Below are positions 7,957-14,670 of a stretch of 25,564 bases of DNA, in pieces. The stretch spans positions 1-25,564 of the IMG/VR virus record IMGVR_UViG_3300037264_005519. One strand, given 5' to 3'. The notes under the pieces are model-generated. The model had not been told where the DNA came from. It saw nothing but the letters and a program-made list of their open reading frames with translations, and ran no database searches. The stretch's first letter is position 1, and each line of letters begins with the position of its first letter. A program made the translations under genes and the position numbers. The DNA is from a virus.

Positions 7957-8409
7957 ATGAAAAAGAAGAGCAAATTACAAAAGAAACTCGATAATACAAA
8001 TTCCCCTCTGTGGCGGCACAAAGCTGATAAATTATGGAAGGAACTTGTATATATCAACTATGCAGGCAGATGTGCGGTATGCGGTGGTGCTGATTGGACG
8101 CAATCGCACCATCTCATACCGAGAGAAATGTATTCACATCGGCATATAATAAAAAATGGCATACTTTTATGTGCCGCCCATCATCGATTTAGTTTTATAT
8201 TGTCGCCACATAAAGCACCAATAGCTTTTGCAAGATGGATGATTGAACATCATAACGAAGTTTGGGATTGGTTATTAATGCAGGAGCCAACACGCCATAA
8301 TATAATTTCATTTAAGGAAACTACTCAAAAATTGGAGATTGAATATGCCATGGAAAAACAAAGAGAAAATAAAAGCTTACCAGAAGAAACACAGGATAGC
8401 GCATCATGA
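7957..8409 (+). CDS. HNH endonuclease
   Basis: 150 residues. A basic N-terminus (MKKKSKLQKK) precedes an HNH domain: CAVCGGADWTQSHHLIPRE (C-x2-C then HH, about residues 38-56) and ILLCAAHHRFS (about 68-79). This architecture is typical of free-standing phage HNH nucleases that cut DNA and may promote their own spread. The ATG at 7957 follows a TTG and has no clear SD. The gene is on the strand opposite to its surroundings and is the first of three HNH genes. It differs in sequence from the other two. Confidence 0.85.
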   Translation: MKKKSKLQKKLDNTNSPLWRHKADKLWKELVYINYAGRCAVCGGADWTQSHHLIPREMYSHRHIIKNGILLCAAHHRFSFILSPHKAPIAFARWMIEHHNEVWDWLLMQEPTRHNIISFKETTQKLEIEYAMEKQRENKSLPEETQDSAS

Positions 8410-8776
8410 CATGTATCTAAAACGCGCACTAGAATACAGACAAAACAATAGGAATAAAATTAAAGAGTATCACAAACAACTTAGATTCGATTTAAAAATT
8501 AAAGCATGTGATGCTTATGGTGGTCGTAAATGTTCTTGGTGTGGCGAAGATGATATTACTACATTAACTATTGATCATATAAACAATAATGGATCTAAAC
8601 ATTTAGATAAAGGAGGATATAAAATACAAGGTTCACGAATCTACACTTGGTTGAAAATCAATCATTATCCACTTGGCTTTCAGATATTATGTATTAATTG
8701 TAATTTCGCTAAATCATTTTATAATGGGGTTCTTCCGGCAAATAGAAAAAACCTACATCAAAGCAATCAAACATGA
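8345..8776 (+). CDS. HNH homing-type endonuclease, copy 1
   Basis: 143 residues. After a basic N-terminal helix region, the HNH fold shows CSWCGEDDITTLTIDHINNNG (about 62-82), then a Tyr-Thr-Trp-Leu segment and ILCINCNFAK (about 119-128), giving two Cys pairs plus the catalytic DH. The ATG at 8345 has GGAG 7 bases upstream; the start lies inside the end of the previous gene. It is closely similar to the next gene, including a 60-base block with only two differences, so the pair arose by recent duplication. Such genes are typically selfish elements with no role in replication. Confidence 0.88.
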   Translation: MPWKNKEKIKAYQKKHRIAHHDMYLKRALEYRQNNRNKIKEYHKQLRFDLKIKACDAYGGRKCSWCGEDDITTLTIDHINNNGSKHLDKGGYKIQGSRIYTWLKINHYPLGFQILCINCNFAKSFYNGVLPANRKNLHQSNQT

Positions 8777-8973
8777 GGAAGACTAATTGGTTATTATTAA
8801 CACCCAAACAGCAATCAACTTATAAAAATAAAATGAAATTATATTTTCAAGGATATAGACTAAAAAATCAAGTGAAGACTAATGAAATATCAAGATTAAG
8901 TCGTCTAAAAGCTAAAATTAAAGCATTTGATGCTTATGGTGGTCGTAAATGTTCTTGGTGCGGCGAAGATGAT
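8495..8973 (+). repeat. Direct repeat from tandem duplication of an HNH gene
   Basis: Bases 8495-8554 and 8914-8973 are identical at 58 of 60 positions by my reading, 419 bases apart. Weaker similarity continues downstream through the DH motif and the second Cys pair. The block encodes the conserved YGGRKCSWCGED core. Confidence 0.85.
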
Positions 8974-9216
8974 TTAATAATATTAACCATTGATCATATA
9001 AACAACGATGGTGCAAGTCATCGGAAAAAATTAGGCAAACAAAATAATATAGGCCATCGAAATAACGGTGGTGGTACACGGACATATAATTGGTTAAATA
9101 AGAATGGTTACCCACCAGGTTATCAAGTATTGTGTTTTAATTGTAATTTCGCTAAGGCACAAAATGGTGGAGCACTACCAGAGAACAGACGACACAAATA
9201 TAAAAACGCCCACTGA
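8773..9216 (+). CDS. HNH homing-type endonuclease, copy 2
   Basis: 147 residues, paralogous to the preceding gene and overlapping it by ATGA (8773-8776). The HNH core CSWCGEDDLIILTIDHINNDG is followed by a Gly/Asn-rich insertion (about 97-110) absent from copy 1, then TYNWLNKNGYPPGYQVLCFNCNFAK. All expected Cys and His residues are present, so both copies look intact. The TGA stop lies inside the left arm of the hairpin at 9206-9234. Confidence 0.88.
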   Translation: MRKTNWLLLTPKQQSTYKNKMKLYFQGYRLKNQVKTNEISRLSRLKAKIKAFDAYGGRKCSWCGEDDLIILTIDHINNDGASHRKKLGKQNNIGHRNNGGGTRTYNWLNKNGYPPGYQVLCFNCNFAKAQNGGALPENRRHKYKNAH

Positions 9217-9234
9217 TTTTGGTCCAGTGGGCGT
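9206..9234 (-). terminator. Intrinsic terminator between converging operons
   Basis: A perfect 10-base stem, ACGCCCACTG (9206-9215) and CAGTGGGCGT (9225-9234), encloses a 9-base loop. On the minus strand it is followed by GTTTTTATA, a proper U-tract, so it should end the minus operon whose last gene stops at 9250. On the plus strand the trailing bases (CTCTTA) are only weakly U-rich, so termination of the HNH transcripts there is less sure. Confidence 0.85.
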
Positions 9235-9249
9235 CTCTTATGTACTTAT

Positions 9250-9783
9250 TTAGCCTGTAATCCAAGTATTCTTAACTGCTGGAGCACTGAAGACCGGCTC
9301 AGCCTTATCAATAAATGTTTTAGTTCCATTAGAAATACCACCTAGAAAAGCCTTAATAAGATCAACATGATCTGGCTTTAAGAAAGTGCCACTATCTGGG
9401 ACTGGCAAATAAATATCCAGCACGGCAGCAGCGGCAACAACGGCCAATTTGATTTCATTTGGCACATTCTTGAATAATGACGAATTAATAAATTCACGTA
9501 CCTCTGCTGAGGATGGAAGCTGACTACCATTTAGGTATGGAAGTAGTTGTTCATTAATGTTTCGATTGATAGCCACGGCTGCTTCCTTAGCAGCTTCTGG
9601 TTGCTTTTCTGACCATTTCTTTAAACCAAGTTCGACGCCACTTTCTGAGGCTGATTTGATTATTACAACAATTTTGTCCTTATTCTTGGTGATTGCTTCA
9701 TCAATTTTCACTGCCTCACCACAACCTGGCGTAAGAAACAATACAAACATACCAAGCACAACAAGTACGTTTCGTCTCTTCAT
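9250..9783 (-). CDS. Putative lipoprotein of unknown function
   Basis: 177 residues with a basic N-terminus (MKRR), a hydrophobic core and a lipobox-like LTPGC ending at Cys21, so it is probably exported and lipid-modified, although Thr at -3 and Pro at -2 are not ideal. The mature part is helical with an Ala/Val-rich segment (IKLAVVAAAAVLDIYL, about 115-130) that could contact the membrane. AAGGAG lies upstream of the ATG at 9783. It is the last gene of the replication operon, in a group with a second lipoprotein. Roles in host-envelope modification, superinfection exclusion or lysis are possible; none is shown. Confidence 0.78.
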   Translation of the reverse strand: MKRRNVLVVLGMFVLFLTPGCGEAVKIDEAITKNKDKIVVIIKSASESGVELGLKKWSEKQPEAAKEAAVAINRNINEQLLPYLNGSQLPSSAEVREFINSSLFKNVPNEIKLAVVAAAAVLDIYLPVPDSGTFLKPDHVDLIKAFLGGISNGTKTFIDKAEPVFSAPAVKNTWITG

Positions 9784-9795
9784 GATCCTATCTCC

Positions 9796-10200
9796 TTAAG
9801 CTATTACGAGGCTTAACAACCCCATGGCCAAACGTGTACCAAGCTGCTCAGAAAATTTTAACCAAAATTTTCTAGTTTCTTGGATCTGTCGTGCTAATTC
9901 AGCTAGTTTAATTGAATCCTCTTTAAACTTCTCAACTAATTCTGTGGTCTCTAATGCATCATAAATAGCTACTAATGCCTCAAAATCCTTACCATCACGC
10001 TTTAATTCAAGGAAACGCTGAAACGCTTCTTTACTAATCTGTGCAAGACGCTGTTGATTAACCTTAATTAATTTGACGAATTCTTCTTTGATTTCTACTA
10101 AAATCTCTTCTTTTGGTGGGATAAGGAATTTGATCTTACCATCATCCTTAAGTGCCTTTTCAAGGACACGAATCAATTCCTGAATCCAAGCTGTATCCAT
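9796..10200 (-). CDS. Helical protein with a hydrophobic C-terminus
   Basis: 134 residues, rich in Lys/Glu/Leu helices (about 30-125, possible coiled coil) and ending in a short hydrophobic tail (LAMGLLSLVIA) that could be a tail anchor. No signal sequence at the N-terminus. It starts in a TAATG overlap with the upstream lipoprotein gene, and its stop overlaps the SD of the next lipoprotein. Expressed with two lipoproteins, it may form an envelope-associated complex with them; function unknown. Confidence 0.72.
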   Translation of the reverse strand: MDTAWIQELIRVLEKALKDDGKIKFLIPPKEEILVEIKEEFVKLIKVNQQRLAQISKEAFQRFLELKRDGKDFEALVAIYDALETTELVEKFKEDSIKLAELARQIQETRKFWLKFSEQLGTRLAMGLLSLVIA

Positions 10201-10484
10201 TACTTGTTCTCTGGATCTTTCTTTTCTAGAGTTGTCTCACCCATATTCGCGGATGGTTTCCAGTTGTTCAAGATTTTATCAAGTGACTCATAATCGAGTG
10301 CGCACGCTCTAATCATTTCTTTATTCTGTTCTGGAGTCGGATCATTCTTGGGTTCAGTATCATCAATGCGCTTTACATATGAGTATAACTGAGCATGTTT
10401 GTCTTTTATTGAATCACGTACAGCCTTAGGCGCACCACACCCTGCTACAAACACCAGTAATAAGATCGCCCCAATTTTCTTCAT
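10200..10484 (-). CDS. Small lipoprotein
   Basis: 94 residues. The signal sequence MKKIGAILLLVFVAGC has a textbook lipobox (VAGC, Cys16). The mature part is short and charged (KDKHAQLYSYVKRIDD, DYESLDKILNNW). A size of about 80 mature residues is compatible with an outer-membrane spanin (Rz1-like), but there is no Pro-rich region and no paired inner-membrane spanin, so I do not call it one. TAATG overlaps join it to both neighbours. Confidence 0.78.
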   Translation of the reverse strand: MKKIGAILLLVFVAGCGAPKAVRDSIKDKHAQLYSYVKRIDDTEPKNDPTPEQNKEMIRACALDYESLDKILNNWKPSANMGETTLEKKDPENK

Positions 10485-10747
10485 TATGTCACCTTTTTGG
10501 TTATAATCATCGTTTGAAAAACTTGCACTGGCTCAAAACCATCAGCCGCTTCTCTTTCTAGATACGTTTTAATAGTTGGTGATCCATTAGTGTTAGTATT
10601 GCCTGAATCAGCAGTTACTCTGAATTCGGTGTCAAATTTGAGCATTTCATTAATAGAGAGGTTTGCCTGATTACTACGTCGTACAACGCGGCCATCAGGC
10701 AATACATTAAGGTAGGCTAACTCTGCTATGTGGACTTCAACAGCCAT
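10484..10747 (-). CDS. Small unknown phage protein
   Basis: 87 residues; alternating hydrophobic residues suggest a beta-rich fold. Recognisable stretch TIKTYLEREAADGFEPVQVFQTMIITK near the C-terminus. No signal sequence. Joined by TAATG overlaps to the 5' nuclease gene upstream and to the lipoprotein gene downstream. Function unknown. Confidence 0.7.
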   Translation of the reverse strand: MAVEVHIAELAYLNVLPDGRVVRRSNQANLSINEMLKFDTEFRVTADSGNTNTNGSPTIKTYLEREAADGFEPVQVFQTMIITKKVT

Positions 10748-11622
10748 TATTCACCTCCACATGCGAGGTTTAACTTAAATGGTAAAATCACCCTAGTATA
10801 TTCACCTAGTAACCCACGCACTTTGTATTTTTGAATAATGCCCCTAAGAGCAGTTTGGTCGAATTTTGGTTCCTCTGATATTATTTCAGTAATATAATAC
10901 ATGTTCTTAAGTAAGTACGGACACAATGATAAATCAATTAGTGCTCTATTACGCAGATATATTTCTGTATCGTTTTCTTTAAAGAATTCACTACGTTTCT
11001 TCAAATCATCAACTAAGACTTTAGCCCTAACTGGTCCAATCTGATAATACCCATGTATATTGTCAGCACGTTCTCCCATAAAACATTTTAATTCCACAAC
11101 ATCAAGGTCATCCATACCATGTTCGAACAATTGTTTATCTTTAGCTAACGGATTGAATAAGGAAACATTTTTGAAATGATATGGTATTTGTTTAAAGTCG
11201 CCATCACTACTAATTATAATTGTTTTCGATGCGTTCATTTGCTTGCAAAAAGCATATATTAGATCATCTGCTTCTTGCTTCTCTACTGCGTAGGATCTAG
11301 CATTAAGATGTGGTATCATTTCACCCAATACTGTCGTACAGCGTACTAATGACTCATCAATGCCTCCCTGCTCATGCTTACCATCGTGAGTTAGATCGCG
11401 TCCTTCTTTATATTCTGGCAATACTCGTTTCCGCCATACTTGTGCTTTTGGGCAATCCCATATAAAGTGAATATTCTTGGGTTTAAGACGATGAATATAG
11501 CTACTAATAAATCTGAACAGAATTACAATATCTTCAATGTCTTGATTGTTTCGATCTGATAGGTTAGCATATATAGCTCTATATATTGCATTCCTAGTAT
11601 CAATTACCATATGTTCATACAT
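10747..11622 (-). CDS. 5'-3' exonuclease / flap endonuclease (PIN fold)
   Basis: 291 residues. Removes RNA primers and 5' flaps during replication, as phage T4 RNase H and T5 exonuclease do. Visible signatures are the early Asp (VIDTRN, D8), WRKRVLPEYKEGRD (63-76), the metal-binding EKQEADDLIYAF (114-125), SSDGDFKQI (138-146), MGERADNIHGY (182-192) and a helix-hairpin-helix-like IGPVRAKVL. The usual GD in the GDxxDNIPG motif is GE here. The start ATG at 11622 (or the second ATG at 11610) has no SD. It lies only 8 bases beyond a strong hairpin that separates it from the SSB gene, so its translation may depend on that structure or on low-efficiency initiation. Confidence 0.88.
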   Translation of the reverse strand: MYEHMVIDTRNAIYRAIYANLSDRNNQDIEDIVILFRFISSYIHRLKPKNIHFIWDCPKAQVWRKRVLPEYKEGRDLTHDGKHEQGGIDESLVRCTTVLGEMIPHLNARSYAVEKQEADDLIYAFCKQMNASKTIIISSDGDFKQIPYHFKNVSLFNPLAKDKQLFEHGMDDLDVVELKCFMGERADNIHGYYQIGPVRAKVLVDDLKKRSEFFKENDTEIYLRNRALIDLSLCPYLLKNMYYITEIISEEPKFDQTALRGIIQKYKVRGLLGEYTRVILPFKLNLACGGE

Positions 11623-11630
11623 AGTAAATA

Positions 11631-11668
11631 TAGCTAGGCGACGACAAATTATTATCGTCGCCTAGCTA
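11631..11668 (-). terminator. Perfect 14-bp hairpin between the SSB and 5' nuclease genes
   Basis: Arms TAGCTAGGCGACGA (11631-11644) and TCGTCGCCTAGCTA (11655-11668) pair perfectly around a 10-base AT-rich loop. It begins 6 bases after the SSB stop and ends 8 bases before the nuclease start. On the minus strand it is followed by TATTTAC, a poor U-tract. It may be an attenuating terminator that leaves SSB abundant and the downstream genes low, or an RNA-processing or stability element. Confidence 0.7.
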
Positions 11669-11674
11669 CTCCAA

Positions 11675-12787
11675 TTATTTCTTTCTTGATCTAATTGAAC
11701 CAAGAAGCTCTTGAAGCTCTGGATCATCAGCTACTGCTGTGGCTGCAGATTTTGCCTGAGCCTCTTGAGCTGGGGCTGCCTGAGCTGGGGCTGCCTGAGC
11801 TGGGGCTGCCTGAGCTGGGGCTGCCTGAGCTGGGGCTGCCTGAGCTGGGGCTGCCTGAGCTGGGGCTGCCTGAGTTTTTGTGCTCGATGCAGCTGCCTTT
11901 GATTGTGATTGCTGTGATTTTGACGATGACCCCACTGGAGCTTCAGCTGCTTCATCGTCAGGATCGATTTCCTCAGCATCATCCTCAACACCAGCTTTGA
12001 TGTTCTCGATCTTTTTCACGAGCATGTGTAACTTCTCAACACTACGTTCACCAAACCGTGTCTGCAGAACGATCCGCTTAGATAGGATCTCTTCGATCGT
12101 CTTATCATCAGGATCGTTCTTATCACTAGCAACCATCAATGGGCTGAACGACTTTGGCAAGAAACTCGATTCAGAATAATCATTCCAATCGCCCTTCTTC
12201 TGGGCAATCAGTTTGAATGTATAACCACCCTCATATGGGTGGTAGAAAATTCCATGTGCTTTCTGATCAATTTCATCACCAGCATCATCACTACTTATGC
12301 ACTCATCCATCTTGCGCCACAGGGTAATCGGTAAGTTAAACCATTTAACCTTACCCCGTAACTCTTCCGGATTCGTCTTCACATCAAGGAAATAAACGTT
12401 AACCGCAAATCCTTGTCTGGAAAGATACTTCTGTGCGATCTGCGTCTTAGCAGCCTTATCTGGAGCACTCTCCATCAAATCAAAACCCAATTGACAGAGA
12501 GAGCACTCCCTCCCATCGTGAACACGCGGACATTCAAAGCGCTCTTTCTGATACCAGTGAGCACCATTCTCATAATACCACAGATCATTGTCAATTTCAC
12601 ACAGACCACCAGCACACTTATCTCCCTTGTGGAGTTCCGGCAAGACTCTAAAATAAAAAACAGACTTGCTATTGTCCTTAATCTGCGGTGGTGAGAACTG
12701 ATCTGGGTCCCTACGTCTACTAGTACGCTCATCTTGCTTCTTGCGCATCCTCTTCAGTAGCTCTTCACGTGTTGGCATTGCAGACAT
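11675..12787 (-). CDS. Single-stranded DNA-binding protein, gp32-like
   Basis: 370 residues. Coats single-stranded DNA at the fork and in recombination. An N-terminal basic region (about 7-27, many Arg/Lys) could mediate cooperative binding. The core has VFYFRVLPELHKGDKC (43-58) and a gp32-like zinc site: H77, C86, C95, C98 (C-x8-C-x2-C; T4 gp32 has H then C-x9-C-x2-C). A disordered C-terminal linker holds acidic residues (about 268-285) and seven copies of QAAPA. The protein ends with a conserved-looking DDPELQELLGSIRSRKK tip; unusually, the last residues are basic, whereas SSB tips are normally acidic. ATG at 12787 has AGGAGG about 8 bases upstream. High translation and the hairpin behind it suggest strong expression. 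Confidence 0.87.
   Translation of the reverse strand: MSAMPTREELLKRMRKKQDERTSRRRDPDQFSPPQIKDNSKSVFYFRVLPELHKGDKCAGGLCEIDNDLWYYENGAHWYQKERFECPRVHDGRECSLCQLGFDLMESAPDKAAKTQIAQKYLSRQGFAVNVYFLDVKTNPEELRGKVKWFNLPITLWRKMDECISSDDAGDEIDQKAHGIFYHPYEGGYTFKLIAQKKGDWNDYSESSFLPKSFSPLMVASDKNDPDDKTIEEILSKRIVLQTRFGERSVEKLHMLVKKIENIKAGVEDDAEEIDPDDEAAEAPVGSSSKSQQSQSKAAASSTKTQAAPAQAAPAQAAPAQAAPAQAAPAQAAPAQAAPAQEAQAKSAATAVADDPELQELLGSIRSRKK
11766..11870. repeat. Seven perfect tandem copies of a 15-bp unit
   Basis: The plus-strand unit TGAGCTGGGGCTGCC is repeated seven times without a mismatch. On the coding (minus) strand it gives the pentapeptide AQAAP in the SSB linker. Perfect identity at synonymous positions points to recent slippage expansion. 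Confidence 0.95.
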
Positions 12788-12799
12788 GGTTTGCTCCTC

Positions 12800-13276
12800 C
12801 TATGCTTGTTTTTTCTCTTCCCTCTTGAAGCCAGCCAGACTTCTAAGATGGTCTGATTTACGTTGAAGAGCATTAACTACAGCCCGAATCTTGTTTTCGG
12901 CTTTCTCTTCTTTGATGATTTTAGCTTGTAGAAGCGTCATGCGATCATCAGCATTGATTATATTATTCATCACTTGAACGCTTGTCTTTATCCCTTGTTG
13001 CCGTGAACGATCAATTATTTCGTCAATGATTGTTGCTTTGGTCACCTCCTGTTCAGCTTCTAGTGTAGAAACAGTTGCACGTTGTTCTGCTAATAATTGA
13101 TCAAAGAAACATAGCATCTCAGGCAACTCGGCCAATTGGTTCTCAAGTCCATCAAAATCAATGGTTAGATCGGGCCTTACATCACGTTGAAACAAGCTAC
13201 GATTAGTTAGGGTTATACGTATGTTGAAGACGTATTCGGCAATTTCAGAACTAATATGTTTAGCAACCCAACCCAT
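12800..13276 (-). CDS. Coiled-coil protein, possible recombination mediator
   Basis: 158 residues, almost wholly helical. The section from FDGLENQLAELPEML through AEQRATVSTLEAEQEV to KIRAVVNALQRKSDHLRSL reads as two long amphipathic helices with a middle segment GIKTSVQVMNNIINADDRM. This matches the general shape of UvsY-like or SSB-partner proteins that many phages encode beside SSB and RecA, but the assignment rests on pattern and position (next to SSB), not on a firm motif. The start is set at 13276 because GAGG lies about 8 bases upstream; the earlier ATG (13294) has no SD. Confidence 0.7.
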   Translation of the reverse strand: MGWVAKHISSEIAEYVFNIRITLTNRSLFQRDVRPDLTIDFDGLENQLAELPEMLCFFDQLLAEQRATVSTLEAEQEVTKATIIDEIIDRSRQQGIKTSVQVMNNIINADDRMTLLQAKIIKEEKAENKIRAVVNALQRKSDHLRSLAGFKREEKKQA

Positions 13277-13324
13277 GCAACACCTCGTCAGCATCAGATA
13301 CGTTAATGATGTGAGAGTGTAGAA

Positions 13325-13513
13325 TTAGTCGCGGTGGGCTTGTTGCAACAACTTGTCCAACTCAACTGCTTGCTTCTTTATCTCTTCACTTTTTGCCCGT
13401 TCTTCCGCTTCTAGCACTCGTTTCCTTTGCTCTGTTTTCCTTTGCGCTTGTCTTTTTTCTCTTACTCGTTGTTCTCTTCTTTTTCTCTTTTTCTCTTTAC
13501 GCCTTTGATTCAT
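13325..13513 (-). CDS. Very basic charged peptide coupled to the polymerase gene
   Basis: 62 residues, of which more than half are Arg, Lys or Glu (MNQRRKEKKRKRREQR at the N-terminus; AVELDKLLQQAHRD at the end). It should form a single helix or coiled coil that could bind nucleic acid. The start overlaps the polymerase stop (ATGA at 13510-13513), which argues that the frame is real although composition is biased. Function unknown. Confidence 0.6.
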   Translation of the reverse strand: MNQRRKEKKRKRREQRVREKRQAQRKTEQRKRVLEAEERAKSEEIKKQAVELDKLLQQAHRD

Positions 13514-14652
13514 CTATGTACTCTTAGTTTTTTCCATCTGCGCCATCGATCTCCGACACTAACTTTGATCGGCATTCGCGGAGCTGGATTAACCCAACCA
13601 TCCAACGGTTGCAACATTATTTTAGATACTTCATTAATAACCAGCGGCACTACCTCCTCATTACAACACATAATTATTGAATCATGCACCTCCGCAAACA
13701 AATACTTAGGAAACCTATCGTTAATCTTAACTAAAGCCGCTTGCATCGCATGGACTACACTACCCTGAAATTGCCCATTAAAAACACTTAACTCATTATT
13801 GGCTTCAACAATAAAACGTCGCATTAAGATACTATCTAAATAACCTTGTTTACGCATTAACTGTAATCGATCCACCAACCACGACTTAAACTGTGGGAAT
13901 ATCTCAATAATCGGGTGATTAACATTAAGAGCATATAGCGCCTTAATTAATTCACCTTTACATCGATCTCTACTATACTCCGGATCATGCAGATAGGATT
14001 CAATATATGTATACGGATCTGATTCTAAGAATGATGCTTCCATTTGTTGGTCACCAGACATAAAAGCGGCCATTCGTAAATCAGCGGCAAGCCAATCAAA
14101 ATGCACAAACAAATTAAGATCATCATGAATTGGTCTAATGTCGTATTCATCTGTAGTGCCCTGAACATTAAAACCAAGTGTCTTAGACCTACCCGTAAAT
14201 GTATCAAGGCTATATCTTGTTGATATGACCTTATGGCCATGTCGTATCTTCTTTAAATCAAGATCAGCATATACAAATTCAACATCAGCTAATAATTTCT
14301 GCCATTGGCATGGGTTAATGTTACACAATTCTGATGCTAATCTTAATAAGATTTTTCTACCATGTTGCACATCACTTGGTTTAATATGTAATTCTGGAAT
14401 CGCATAATCATATATGATCGGACCTGGTTCAAGATTAAAGTTTAATATATGCGATTTATAATCGTTAATACATAATTTATCCAACAACATTACTCTAAAT
14501 CTAGACATTGCTTCTTTAATTTGCTTAATAGTGAGACCTATGCCTGGCAAGTAAAATTCAAAAAACTCAATTGAATCTTGATATATTACAACTGATTGTA
14601 ATGGCCGTGGCGGAGTATGGGCATAATCAAATAATGTCAGAATATGACGCAT
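13510..14652 (-). CDS. Minimal family A DNA polymerase-like protein
   Basis: 380 residues, against about 600 for a Klenow-type polymerase. Motif A is HFDWLAADLRMAAFMSGD (catalytic Asp186; the Glu of SQIELR is Asp). Motif B is RDRCKGELIKALY (R228, K232 and Y240 in the Pol I R-x3-K-x7-Y spacing, with Ile for the Phe). QFQGSVVHAMQAAL matches the QGTAAD helix, and motif C is EVHDSIIM (Asp324; the usual HDE is HDS). TRYSLDTFTGRSKTLGFNVQG matches the TGR-LSS-NLQNIP region. The first 130 residues look like a shortened, degenerate exonuclease domain (INDYKSHIL, IYDYAIPELH) without the Exo I Asp-Glu pair, and the thumb is small. It may do gap filling or repair beside the DnaE-type enzyme. SD unclear at ATG 14652. 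Confidence 0.82.
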   Translation of the reverse strand: MRHILTLFDYAHTPPRPLQSVVIYQDSIEFFEFYLPGIGLTIKQIKEAMSRFRVMLLDKLCINDYKSHILNFNLEPGPIIYDYAIPELHIKPSDVQHGRKILLRLASELCNINPCQWQKLLADVEFVYADLDLKKIRHGHKVISTRYSLDTFTGRSKTLGFNVQGTTDEYDIRPIHDDLNLFVHFDWLAADLRMAAFMSGDQQMEASFLESDPYTYIESYLHDPEYSRDRCKGELIKALYALNVNHPIIEIFPQFKSWLVDRLQLMRKQGYLDSILMRRFIVEANNELSVFNGQFQGSVVHAMQAALVKINDRFPKYLFAEVHDSIIMCCNEEVVPLVINEVSKIMLQPLDGWVNPAPRMPIKVSVGDRWRRWKKLRVHR

Positions 14653-14670
14653 CGTTGATAAAATACCAAA

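Noticed and set aside
8918-9115. 65-residue minus-strand frame
   Set aside because: It lies antisense to the HNH copy 2 gene, whose motifs are intact.
10200-10484. Outer-membrane spanin (Rz1)
   Set aside because: The lipobox is good, but there is no Pro-rich stretch, no embedded or adjacent inner-membrane spanin, and no holin or endolysin nearby.
11766-11870. Repeat array resembling a CRISPR
   Set aside because: The units are 15 bases long with no spacers; this is a coding minisatellite.
11695-12000. Long plus-strand frames with Leu-Gly-Leu-Pro-Glu repeats
   Set aside because: They are antisense readings of the 15-bp repeat in the SSB gene; no SD, and the opposite frame is clearly coding.
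13427-13768. 113-residue plus-strand frame rich in Phe, Leu and Ser
   Set aside because: Antisense of the Lys/Arg-rich peptide and polymerase genes; the hydrophobic composition is produced by the complement of AAA/AGA codons.
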